Shown here: positions 42,321 to 49,652 of the stretch, in pieces
Numbering within the stretch: the stretch's first letter is position 1
Layout of the letters: every line of letters begins with the position of its first letter
NCBI GenBank assembly: GCA_016222825.1
Contig: JACRQF010000010.1
Location: forward strand, 372,001 to 436,000
DNA from: Verrucomicrobiota bacterium
GTDB lineage: Bacteria; Verrucomicrobiota; Verrucomicrobiia; CAIQCK01
Length of the DNA: 64,000 nt
Reading direction: 5' to 3'
Program-made: the position numbers and the translations under genes
Notes under the pieces: model-generated
The model's database searches: none
Seen by the model: only the letters and a program-made list of their open reading frames with translations
Told to the model about the DNA's origin: nothing

Positions 42321-44183
42321 TCAGTGCATCAATTCCTCCAATGCTTTTCTGTCCGTTCCAAGCTTGGTGAGTTCTCCGAGCACTTTGTCCCTCTTGACCA
42401 GATACTGCGAGTAAAACGTCGCGTTGACTGCTGTTTGGCGGCGCATGAACTCCAGACTGGTGATGAACTCATGCATCGTGTTCTTCAAGTCCTTTGTCTT
42501 TGGATGCAGCCGCGTGTCCAGCCAGGCCAAACGATCCAATGCGACCTTCACCACCTCCGCCGGCAGTTTTGTCACCTTGTAGATCTCGCCTTCCTTTGCG
42601 TCGGGCGTTTTGTCGTTGAACAAATAGCCTTTCAGCAGCGTGGAAGCCGCCCAGATTTCCTCCAATGACGACGACAGGCTCAGCGTGGCGGGCAGTTGAT
42701 TGTTGGCGGCCCTCAGCATGAATTCCGCCGAGAGATGATTGGGCGCCAGCCGCAGCACTTGCTGCAACGCCCCGTAGATTTCCTGACCGCGCAGCCAGGA
42801 TGTGGGGGCGTTCGGCCCAAGCGTCCTTTGGATCTGGTAAAACGACATGAGCGCGTTGGCCAAGTTGGGCGTCCGATCCTGCCTCGCCACCGCCGTGGCG
42901 TCATCGAGTGTGTTGGCGGAGAGTATCTGGATGCTCCAGAACATCGCCGGCGAGTAGAGGATGGCCAGATCGTTCATATCCTCCCTGTTCAGCGCGGGAA
43001 TGACCACGACGGTGCATCTCTCCAGCATCGCCCCGCGAGTCTTCTCCGCCACCGCGCCCACCTGCCGGATCTTCCCGTCCACCGTGACGTCGCCGGTCAT
43101 GGAGAAGCCGGGATCAATCTGGAAACCGTCCAGCAATGACGACAGCAGCACCGAGAACGCCCCGCCAGCCGAGCCGCCGGTTTGCTTGGCGTATTTGTTG
43201 GAGTAGCTGAAGCGAACTTTCTGTCCCACCGGCCAGACCGGATGGCGCACCTTCAGCAGACGCACCGCTTCGTCCATGGATATCTTCGTGTTCTTCGCGA
43301 CTTCGCCCATGATGTCGCAGGCTGCGCCGCGCCGGTTGGAGTCTTGTTCGACCGTGGCAATGATGTCTTGCGCGCTGCCCACGTGCTGGCCGCTGGCCAG
43401 CCGCATCACGAACAGCCCCTTGATCGAGCTCTGAACGCGCGCGAACTTCTTCGCGTTCGACTCCGGCTCCCTGGAGGTTTTCGATGGGGGCTGAGGCGTT
43501 GCCCTCATGGAGTCCATCACGTCCTTGCCGTTAAGCTTCTTGAGCGTCCTTATCCTGAGCACCAATAGCCGGTCGCGGTCATTCTTGATGTCGCAGTGCA
43601 ACTCCTCCAGCGGGAGGTCGCTCAAGGGCGAGAGATCTGCGACGCGCGTGCCGATGCAGTTCAGAAAGCACAACTGGCTCTTGGCCAATGGCGCGAGGTT
43701 GCTGACGGAAGAATGGCTTACATCGAGCCATTTCAGGGGAGCGTCCTTGAGCGGGGAGAGATCGCTGACGCGCGTGCCTGCGCAACGCATCGTTTCAAGC
43801 GGCATCCCGGCCAGCGGCGTCAGGTTGCTCACTTGACTGTCACGGCAGTCCAACTCCGTCAGCGGCAGACCGCGCAGCGGCGAAAGATCGGCGAGCGTTC
43901 TCGCGTGCGGGTAACCTTTGCACACGAGCTGCTTCAAGGTGGTCAGTTCCCGCAGTGGTGAGATGTTTGTGACGCCGGCCGACGAGATTTGGAGTTCGAT
44001 CACCTGCCCGCTGCTGATCAAATGAGTCTCTTGCCCGTCGAATTTGGGGTTCAACTGTTTCAGCCCCGTCATGACGCGCTGCAATTGCTCCTCGCCTGAA
44101 GCGTCGGCGGCAGCGGCGGGGGGCGGATTGCAGACGGCAAGCAGCAGGGCGGCTGCGAGGGCGGAGAGGCTGACTCGGTTCAT
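42321..44183 (-). CDS. Secreted LRR protein with Lon-type (S16) Ser/Lys protease domain
   Basis: 620 residues. Signal peptide MNRVSLSALAAALLL. Residues about 65-225 are leucine-rich repeats (NISPLRELTTLKQLVC, DLSPLKDAPLKWLDV). Residues about 250-430 resemble a Lon proteolytic domain: TGGSAGGAFSVLLSSLLDGF with Ser338, then MTGDVTVDGKIRQVGAVAEK with Lys381 and VVVIPALNREDMNDL. The Ser-Lys spacing of 43 equals that of E. coli Lon (679/722). No ATPase domain is present. The C-terminal helical domain (535-620) is shared with the neighbouring gene. A protease outside the cytoplasm with LRR-mediated target choice is inferred. Confidence 0.75.
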   Translation of the reverse strand: MNRVSLSALAAALLLAVCNPPPAAAADASGEEQLQRVMTGLKQLNPKFDGQETHLISSGQVIELQISSAGVTNISPLRELTTLKQLVCKGYPHARTLADLSPLRGLPLTELDCRDSQVSNLTPLAGMPLETMRCAGTRVSDLSPLKDAPLKWLDVSHSSVSNLAPLAKSQLCFLNCIGTRVADLSPLSDLPLEELHCDIKNDRDRLLVLRIRTLKKLNGKDVMDSMRATPQPPSKTSREPESNAKKFARVQSSIKGLFVMRLASGQHVGSAQDIIATVEQDSNRRGAACDIMGEVAKNTKISMDEAVRLLKVRHPVWPVGQKVRFSYSNKYAKQTGGSAGGAFSVLLSSLLDGFQIDPGFSMTGDVTVDGKIRQVGAVAEKTRGAMLERCTVVVIPALNREDMNDLAILYSPAMFWSIQILSANTLDDATAVARQDRTPNLANALMSFYQIQRTLGPNAPTSWLRGQEIYGALQQVLRLAPNHLSAEFMLRAANNQLPATLSLSSSLEEIWAASTLLKGYLFNDKTPDAKEGEIYKVTKLPAEVVKVALDRLAWLDTRLHPKTKDLKNTMHEFITSLEFMRRQTAVNATFYSQYLVKRDKVLGELTKLGTDRKALEELMH

Positions 44184-44218
44184 GGTTTTCTCCGAAAGAT
44201 TTCGCGGCGAGTTATAGT
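44140..44218. repeat. Duplicated signal-peptide/leader segment, copy 1
   Basis: From agcagcagggcggctgcgag through the ATG and about 30 bases of leader (tttctcc, then ttcgcggcgagttata) the DNA is nearly identical to 45696-45774. Both copies encode MNRVSLSALAAALLL. Confidence 0.8.
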
Positions 44219-44257
44219 GTTTCGCTCAAACATTGCGCTCTTGACGTTCGGCACAGA

Positions 44258-45739
44258 CTACTTGGTTGCTTCAATCAACACGAAGTCGCCAAAATAAGAC
44301 TTCACGGATGGCGGACTGAACTCCTCCGCGACTAGCTTGTCGCCGATCAACAGTTGCACGCCGTGTCCGATAAGCTTCTCCCCCTCGTTGGCCTTATAGT
44401 TCCATTGCTTCCCGGCGGCGGTCACGGAAGGTGTTTCCAGCGTCCTCGTTTCCAGCGGCCTCAAATCCATGTTCTCCTCTTTGCCATACGCCGCGGTCTT
44501 GTTGGTCCTAAAGTCTGCTTTCACGACACCCCATCGCACCATCACCCCGGACACCGGCTGTTGCGACCCGTTGCGAATCGTAATAGTCAGCGCCCGGCTC
44601 TGCGCGAAGTTGGCCACGTTCCCCGCGCCGCTGGACAAATCCCTCTTCTTGCTGTTCGCCTTCACCTCCACCAGCTTCACCGGAGAGAATCCCGGCATCA
44701 TGGGGCGGTCAAACGCGGGCTTCGTCATGGCTGCCACTTGCGGTGGAGTGACAGGCGCAGTCGTTGCCGTCGTATTCGCCGTTGGTGCGGTTTGCGGAGT
44801 GGCGGGTGGAGGGGCGACTGCAAGCGGCGCGGTGTTCTGGCTGGGTTCGCCACTGCCGCCGGGCACACCACAACACACGCGGAAGCCAATGGTGTTATCA
44901 GCGGTGGAGAACGGTTGAGCGCGTCGGTAGGCGCACCGGTCCGAGCCTGTGCGGTTGAAAGCGCCACCGCGCGCCGCTCCGTCATGGGAGTTGCCTTTGA
45001 AACATTCAGCGTGTGCCTGCTTGGGATCCAATCCGTCCAGACACCATTCCCACACATTGCCCAGCATATCTGCCAAGCCAAACAGATTCCGGCCTTTCGC
45101 CCCAAAGTGATTCACGGGAGACACAAACTCAAAGCCTTCGCTCGTTCCCGTCCAATTCAGCCTTCTTTTTCCATCTTCGACATTATCGCCCCACCAGAAT
45201 CTTGTTTGCGTGCCGGCTCGGCAGGCGTATTCCCATTCGGCCTCTGTAGGCAAACGGTAGATCATTCTCGCAGGTAACTTATTTGCCTTTGTCTCAGTCT
45301 CTGTCAGCCATTGGCAAAACGCTACCGCATCATTCCAACTTACGCAGGTTGCAGGATGATTATCTTTGAGCGTAAAACCTGCCTTGGGCTGCCGCCAGCT
45401 CGCCTTACCGTTCTTCTCTCCATCGGTTACATACCCAGTTGTATCCACAAACTTCCGCCAATGGCTCAGTGTCAGTTCTGTCCGTCCCATCCAAAACCCT
45501 TCTTTGATGGATACTCTTCGCGGTTCCTCACCCTCATACTTGGTCCATCTAGGGTCGCAACCGTTCGCGTGTGCCCACTCCCGTTCTTCCGGCGTGCTGC
45601 CCTGCATGAACTCCCCCGGCGGAATCCAGACCAATTCCATGCCGGTGGACGTGGTTATGGTTTTCTCCTGGGCGATGAGGACGGCCGGACTGGAGAGCAG
45701 CAGGGCGGCTGCGAGGGCGGAGAGGCTGACTCGGTTCAT
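44258..45739 (-). CDS. Secreted SUMF1/formylglycine-enzyme-fold protein lacking the catalytic cysteines
   Basis: 493 residues from ATG 45739. The signal peptide MNRVSLSALAAALLL is the same as in the next gene. The SUMF1 domain (about 35-285) has MELVWIPPGEFMQGS, PATCVSWNDAVAFCQWLTET, YRLPTEAEWEYACRAGTQTR, LADMLGNVWEWCLDG and NTIGFRVCC. Where true formylglycine-generating enzymes have two cysteines, this one reads RGGAFNRTGSDRCAYRR, so sulfatase activation is doubtful. A Pro/Thr-rich linker then a beta-sandwich domain (ALTITIRNGSQQPVSGVMVR) follow. A lectin-like or scaffold role is more likely. Confidence 0.78.
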   Translation of the reverse strand: MNRVSLSALAAALLLSSPAVLIAQEKTITTSTGMELVWIPPGEFMQGSTPEEREWAHANGCDPRWTKYEGEEPRRVSIKEGFWMGRTELTLSHWRKFVDTTGYVTDGEKNGKASWRQPKAGFTLKDNHPATCVSWNDAVAFCQWLTETETKANKLPARMIYRLPTEAEWEYACRAGTQTRFWWGDNVEDGKRRLNWTGTSEGFEFVSPVNHFGAKGRNLFGLADMLGNVWEWCLDGLDPKQAHAECFKGNSHDGAARGGAFNRTGSDRCAYRRAQPFSTADNTIGFRVCCGVPGGSGEPSQNTAPLAVAPPPATPQTAPTANTTATTAPVTPPQVAAMTKPAFDRPMMPGFSPVKLVEVKANSKKRDLSSGAGNVANFAQSRALTITIRNGSQQPVSGVMVRWGVVKADFRTNKTAAYGKEENMDLRPLETRTLETPSVTAAGKQWNYKANEGEKLIGHGVQLLIGDKLVAEEFSPPSVKSYFGDFVLIEATK

Positions 45740-45774
45740 GATTTCCTCCAAAAACTTACGCGGCGATTATACGG
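45696..45774. repeat. Duplicated signal-peptide/leader segment, copy 2
   Basis: Second copy of the sequence at 44140-44218, covering the leader and first 15 codons of the SUMF1-fold gene. The leader differs by a few substitutions and small gaps. Confidence 0.8.
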
Positions 45775-45803
45775 CATGGCTTGAGGGTGACAAGGTTCTT
45801 GTA

Positions 45804-45864
45804 GGCCACGTCCCCGACGTGGCGGTTGTTCATCATTCATCATCGCCGCGTCGGGGACGCGGCC
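45804..45864. repeat. Palindromic intergenic unit
   Basis: Left arm ggccacgtccccgacgtgg (45804-45822) and right arm ccgcgtcggggacgcggcc (45846-45864) are complementary at 17 of 19 positions. Each arm is itself near-palindromic. It lies in the 504-base non-coding stretch between the SUMF1-fold gene and the first gene of the transposable element. Confidence 0.7.
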
Positions 45865-45935
45865 TGCAAAATCACCCTTGCCGGAGGGTGTCCGAAAGTT
45901 TGTGTATCGGGATAGGAAGCCTGTAGGATTTTTCA

Positions 45936-46014
45936 GGTAGGGCGAGGCGTCCCTGCCGAGCCGCTGGCGTCCGATATGCATGGCCCGCGGCTCATCGGGA
46001 CGATTCGCCCTACC
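45936..46014. repeat. 79-bp inverted-repeat element
   Basis: Left arm starts ggtagggcgaggcgtccctg (from 45936, to 45964) and the right arm ends gggacgattcgccctacc (45987-46014). The arms pair imperfectly over about 28 bases. Non-coding, MITE-like; no transposase of its own. Confidence 0.7.
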
Positions 46015-46142
46015 AACGAAACTCATCACTCGCGCTGCCTGTTGTTTTCCGCACACACAAATACTCGGACACGCCTCATGCCGCTGGTTTCCTTTTCTGT
46101 GCGATGGCGCGAAGATTAGCATGCTGGGGAACATCTGGGAAT

Positions 46143-46178
46143 ATCAGGAAATACCTGATTCTACTATCAGGGGATTCC
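46143..46178. repeat. Tandem palindromes ATCAGG-N5-CCTGAT, second copy split by the transposon
   Basis: Copy 1 is atcaggaaatacctgat (46143-46159). Copy 2 is atcagg ggatt cc (46166-46178), completed by tgat at 48510-48513 on the other side of the element. The pair has a 23-bp period. It could be a regulatory operator pair or a REP-type repeat. Confidence 0.8.
46171..46178. repeat. Target-site duplication, left copy
   Basis: gggattcc, directly abutting the left terminal inverted repeat; identical to 48502-48509. Confidence 0.9.
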
Positions 46179-46197
46179 GGTAGTGTATCAGTTTGAA
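46179..46197. repeat. Left terminal inverted repeat
   Basis: ggtagtgtatcagtttgaa; exact reverse complement of 48483-48501. Confidence 0.95.
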
Positions 46198-46240
46198 ATC
46201 TGGCGCGCGTGAGTTGGGACTTGCGCCAAAATAGGTTTTA

Positions 46241-46256
46241 TGGCAATCGTATGCCA
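46241..46256 (+). promoter_or_regulatory. Possible operator: TGGCA-N6-TGCCA palindrome at the first passenger start
   Basis: tggcaatcgtatgcca is an inverted repeat ending on the A of the start codon at 46256. A repressor bound here could control the passenger operon. This is inference only. Confidence 0.35.
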
Positions 46257-46483
46257 TGCAAAAGCGGTCAAGCAAAGATGTGAATCAACTTGCTGCGTCC
46301 ATAGTGGCGCAGGTAACTGAGCAGGCGCAGATCACTCCAGAAAAGAATCCTGCTGCGGTTGCGCTGGGCAGACTCGGCGGAATTAAGGGAGGAAAAGCAA
46401 GAGCGCAACGCCTATCAGCAAGCCGCAGATCAGAAATCGCTAAAAATGCCGCTCAGACTCGTTGGCATCAAAAGGGAGAGTAA
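46256..46483 (+). CDS. Small basic protein with RLGG-KGGKAR motif (transposon passenger)
   Basis: 75 residues. The second half has AVALGRLGGIKGGKARAQRL followed by SASRRSEIAKNAAQTRW, a pattern seen in short hypothetical proteins of many bacteria. It is Lys/Arg-rich and probably binds nucleic acid or protein; no function is known. It lies inside the element, two bases before the protease gene, so co-expression is very likely. Confidence 0.7.
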   Translation: MQKRSSKDVNQLAASIVAQVTEQAQITPEKNPAAVALGRLGGIKGGKARAQRLSASRRSEIAKNAAQTRWHQKGE

Positions 46484-46485
46484 TT

Positions 46486-47400
46486 ATGCCCACCGCGAAA
46501 TCACAGCATAAGACTTTTGGACAAAGTCCTTTCATTCGCATGGGAATGGAGGTTGGCCAGGCGCCAGAACTGCGCCGAGATTTGATAAAACGGATTGAAG
46601 ACCATTACGAATGCACGGTGGTTACATTCTTCACTTCTTTCACAAAGCAGGATGTGGCCATAGTAGATACTGACGCCGAAATGTTGGAGAGTCTTTTGTC
46701 TGTGGAACACAAGGGTGGAAAGCTCATGCTGGTGCTTAACTCGCCGGGGGGCCAAGCATTGGCGGCAGAACGCATAGTTAATGTCTGTAGGGCATATTCC
46801 AAGAATCAATTTGAAGTTATCGTTCCACACATGGCCAAGTCTGCGGCAACAATGATTTGCTTTGGGTCCGCCAAGATTCACATGAGCAAAACGGCAGAAC
46901 TTGGCCCCGTTGACCCACAAGTTCCTTACTGGGCCGAGGGTGACAAGGAGGATGACCCGTCGTGGATTTCAGCCGAAGAATACATCCGCTCATACGACAA
47001 ACTCATGAATTTTGCAAGCAGCGGGAAAGCCAAGCGGTTGGAGCCATATATTCAACAACTTGGACGATATGACGCGCGATACATTGAAAGGCTGCGATCT
47101 GTCCAGAAGTTGTCTGAAGACATTTCTGTTAGATTGCTAAAATCGCTTATGATGAAAGGCAAATCTTCCGACAAGATAAGGAATAACATTGACGTGTTTT
47201 TGACCCAAAAACGCACCAGTTCTCATGGTCGAATGATAAACTACGAGGACGCTGGAAGTTGCGGTTTGAAAATAGGACTCATTGATCTTGGTTCTGACGT
47301 TTGGCATTCATTGTGGGAATTATACGTGCGCTCAAATTGGTCCACTAGGCACAACTGTGGTAAAGTAATAGAGACAAGCACATCAGCGGTGAGCGCATGA
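46486..47400 (+). CDS. SDH-type (serine dehydrogenase proteinase / ClpP-SppA fold) serine protease, transposon passenger
   Basis: 304 residues from ATG 46486, preceded by GGGAGAG. The crotonase/ClpP-like fold shows LMLVLNSPGGQALAAERIV (81-98), VPHMAKSAATMICFGSAKI with predicted nucleophile Ser119, and AELGPVDPQVPYW (138-149), the signature of the SDH_sah family. No signal peptide or membrane helix is seen, so it is cytosolic. The stop overlaps the start of the next gene (ATGA). Why a transposon carries it is unknown; it might process the transposase or a host factor, or favour maintenance of the element. Confidence 0.82.
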   Translation: MPTAKSQHKTFGQSPFIRMGMEVGQAPELRRDLIKRIEDHYECTVVTFFTSFTKQDVAIVDTDAEMLESLLSVEHKGGKLMLVLNSPGGQALAAERIVNVCRAYSKNQFEVIVPHMAKSAATMICFGSAKIHMSKTAELGPVDPQVPYWAEGDKEDDPSWISAEEYIRSYDKLMNFASSGKAKRLEPYIQQLGRYDARYIERLRSVQKLSEDISVRLLKSLMMKGKSSDKIRNNIDVFLTQKRTSSHGRMINYEDAGSCGLKIGLIDLGSDVWHSLWELYVRSNWSTRHNCGKVIETSTSAVSA

Positions 47401-47594
47401 GTAATGTTATGAAAAAAACGAACAAAGCTTATAAAAAGGCACAGAAGTCTCTTGATGAAATGCTGGAAGCGATCGGGCCTTATCTTCCATCGGTTGACCT
47501 TCCTTCATCCGAAAAGATTCGAGAGTGGAAACAAAACAGCGACTCGTTTTTTCCTGAATCCACCCGGCCCCAAAAGCGACTTGCTTCCGTTTAA
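47397..47594 (+). CDS. Small helical protein (transposon passenger)
   Basis: 65 residues. ATG 47397 overlaps the protease stop, a sign of coupled translation. The N-terminal half is a Lys-rich amphipathic helix (KKTNKAYKKAQKSLDEMLEA), the rest Pro/Ser-containing. No family is recognised. The tight overlap suggests that it works with the protease, for example as adaptor or inhibitor; this is inference. Confidence 0.6.
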   Translation: MSNVMKKTNKAYKKAQKSLDEMLEAIGPYLPSVDLPSSEKIREWKQNSDSFFPESTRPQKRLASV

Positions 47595-47655
47595 CGATGC
47601 AAAGAAGGGTGGTTTTTTTGTTGACTATGCTTGAGCGGTCAAGCATATTGTCAAC

Positions 47656-48492
47656 ATGAACAAGCTGGACAACAAAACACGGGCGCAGATCGTTTCTTGT
47701 TTGGTTGAGGGAAATTCAATCCGAGCAACAGCCAGAATGACAGGCGCGGCAATCAACACCGTTGTAAAACTGTTGTGCGATGTGGGCAAGGCTTGCGCGG
47801 ATTACCAAGACAAGCACATGCGCAATCTTCCATGCCGCAAACTCCAGTGTGACGAAATCTGGTCGTTCTGCTATGCCAAAGAAAAGAACGTGCCAGCCGA
47901 CAAACGCGGCACGTTTGGTTTTGGTGACGTTTGGACGTGGACGGCGATTGACGCGGAAACAAAGCTCGTTCCTTGCTGGCTTGTCGGGCCGCATCATGCG
48001 GAAGCTGCGCTTGAGTTTTTGAAAGATGTTGCGGACAGGATGGCAGACCGCGTGCAACTGACGACTGACGGCAATCGCGCATATCTGGAAGCCGTTAGCG
48101 GCGCATTCGGTGGCGGCATTGACTACGCCATGCTGATTAAGATTTATGGTCCCGCCACAATCGGGGATGTGCGCTATAGCCAACCGCGTTGCATCAGAAC
48201 ATTTCCCAAGGCGATCACGGGCAATCCAGACCTGAAACACGCTTCCACAAGTTTTGTTGAGCGTCAAAACCTGACCATGCGAATGAGCATGAGGCGGTTT
48301 ACTCGGCTGACAAACGGATTCTCCAAGAAGGTTGAAAACCTTGCTTGCGCGGTTGCGCTTCACTTCATGCACTACAACTTCTGCCGGATTCACCAAAGCC
48401 TGCGCGTGACGCCAGCCATGCAAGCCGGTCTTTCCGATCACGTTTGGACAATCGAAGAAATGGTTGCTCTGATTGATGCAGGTTCAAACTGA
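47656..48492 (+). CDS. IS1-family DDE transposase
   Basis: 278 residues. An N-terminal helix-turn-helix (IVSCLVEGNSIRATARMTGA) precedes the catalytic triad: Asp66 in LQCDEIWSFCY, Asp138 in QLTTDGNRAYLE, Glu202 in STSFVERQNLTMR. The C-terminus FMHYNFCRIHQSLRVTPAMQ is typical of IS1-type enzymes in this subgroup. The single long frame needs no programmed frameshift, unlike classical IS1. The TGA stop (48490-48492) lies in the right inverted repeat. The enzyme is intact. Confidence 0.92.
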   Translation: MNKLDNKTRAQIVSCLVEGNSIRATARMTGAAINTVVKLLCDVGKACADYQDKHMRNLPCRKLQCDEIWSFCYAKEKNVPADKRGTFGFGDVWTWTAIDAETKLVPCWLVGPHHAEAALEFLKDVADRMADRVQLTTDGNRAYLEAVSGAFGGGIDYAMLIKIYGPATIGDVRYSQPRCIRTFPKAITGNPDLKHASTSFVERQNLTMRMSMRRFTRLTNGFSKKVENLACAVALHFMHYNFCRIHQSLRVTPAMQAGLSDHVWTIEEMVALIDAGSN

Positions 48493-48501
48493 TACACTAC
48501 C
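48483..48501. repeat. Right terminal inverted repeat
   Basis: ttcaaactgatacactacc; exact reverse complement of the left repeat. It contains the transposase stop codon. Confidence 0.95.
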
Positions 48502-48509
48502 GGGATTCC
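48502..48509. repeat. Target-site duplication, right copy
   Basis: gggattcc, immediately outside the right inverted repeat; identical to 46171-46178. Confidence 0.9.
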
Positions 48510-48587
48510 TGATGCCCTGGCAAAGGGAAGGCGATGGAGTTTCCTGCCACGCAAGAGCAGGACGGCGTTCCGGGCATTGGGCGGGGA

Positions 48588-49547
48588 TCACAATCCGCCG
48601 CTCAACCTCACGCCGGCCGCCAGCCGGTGCCCTCTCAAAAACTCATCCGCGCTCATCCGCCGGCCGCCTTCGATCTGCAATTCGCGAACCACCAGTGTCC
48701 CCTCGCCCGTCGCCACGACGATGCCGTGCTTGTCCGCCGCCGTCACCGTGCCGCCCGCCGCGCCGCTGGCGGTCGGGTCCGCCGCCGCTTCGGCCGACCA
48801 TATCTTCAACGTGCGCGGGCCGGCTTCCGTCGGCAGGAAGGTGAAGAGTCCCGGCCACGGCGTGAACGCCCGCAGGCGGTTCCGAATCTGCCGCGCCGGT
48901 TGCGCCCAATTCACCAAGCCGTCCTCCTTCTTGATCTTCGGCGCGTAGGTCGCGCCCTCGCCCGGTTGCGGCGTCGGCTGAAGCGCGCCGGCGGCGAGCG
49001 CCGCAACCGTCTTCAGCAACAACTCCCCGCCGAGCGCGGAGAGCTTGTCGTGCAGTGTCGCCGCGTTGTCGTCCGGGCCGATTTGCACCCGTTCCCGCAG
49101 CAACATCGGTCCGGTGTCCATGCCTTCATCCAGCAACATCGTCGTCACGCCGGTGACTTCATCGCCTGCCAGCAGCGCCGCCTGGATCGGCGACGCGCCG
49201 CGCCAGCGCGGCAGCAGCGAGCCGTGGACGTTCACGCAGCCGAGCCGCGGCAGGCCCAGCACGTCCTTCGGCAGAATCTGGCCGTAGGCCACGACCACGA
49301 TCAACTCCGGCGCGAGTTCGCGAAGTTGCGTCACCGCTTCCGGCCGCCGCATTTTCTCCGGCTGGAACACCGGCAGGCCGTGCTTGAGCGCCAGGGTCTT
49401 GATTGGCGGCGGCGTCAATTCCTGCCGCCTCCCCGCCGGCCGGTCCGGCTGCGTCACGACGCCGACGACCTGATGTTCGCGCGACACGACGAGCGCCTCC
49501 AGACAAGGCGCGCCGAAGTCCGCTGTGCCCATGAAAACGATTCGCAT
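48588..49547 (-). CDS. fmt: Methionyl-tRNA formyltransferase
   Basis: 319 residues from ATG 49547 (MRIVFMGTADFGAPCLEAL). Motifs are VVTQPDRPAGR, VVVAYGQILPKDVL, GCVNVHGSLLPRWRGASPIQ (catalytic Asn/His loop), TTMLLDEGMDTGPML (catalytic Asp) and the OB-fold C-terminal domain (NRLRAFTPWPG). It formylates initiator Met-tRNA. def is not adjacent. The 3' end is 78 bases from the transposon insertion, so the gene is not damaged. Confidence 0.95.
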   Translation of the reverse strand: MRIVFMGTADFGAPCLEALVVSREHQVVGVVTQPDRPAGRRQELTPPPIKTLALKHGLPVFQPEKMRRPEAVTQLRELAPELIVVVAYGQILPKDVLGLPRLGCVNVHGSLLPRWRGASPIQAALLAGDEVTGVTTMLLDEGMDTGPMLLRERVQIGPDDNAATLHDKLSALGGELLLKTVAALAAGALQPTPQPGEGATYAPKIKKEDGLVNWAQPARQIRNRLRAFTPWPGLFTFLPTEAGPRTLKIWSAEAAADPTASGAAGGTVTAADKHGIVVATGEGTLVVRELQIEGGRRMSADEFLRGHRLAAGVRLSGGL

Positions 49548-49652
49548 GATGTGCGGGCAAAAATACCAGAACCCGCCCGCCGCGGCGAAGAAACAAATTC
49601 GTTGCCGATCTTCACCGCGAGAGATCGGCCAGGGAGAAACCGCCGTCACCGG

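Larger units (their letters stand above)
46179..48501 (+). mobile_element. IS1-family transposable element with passenger genes (2323 bp)
   Basis: The element is bounded by perfect 19-bp inverted repeats ggtagtgtatcagtttgaa (46179-46197 and 48483-48501) and flanked by an exact 8-bp direct repeat gggattcc. IS1-family elements make 8-9 bp duplications and have ends starting GGT. It carries four genes on the plus strand: a 75-residue basic protein, an SDH-type serine protease, a 65-residue protein and a DDE transposase whose stop codon lies inside the right repeat. All parts look intact, so it may be recently active. It is AT-richer than its surroundings. Confidence 0.92.

Noticed and set aside
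44258..45739. Sulfatase-activating enzyme
   Set aside because: The catalytic cysteine pair is missing at the aligned site, so I call only the fold.
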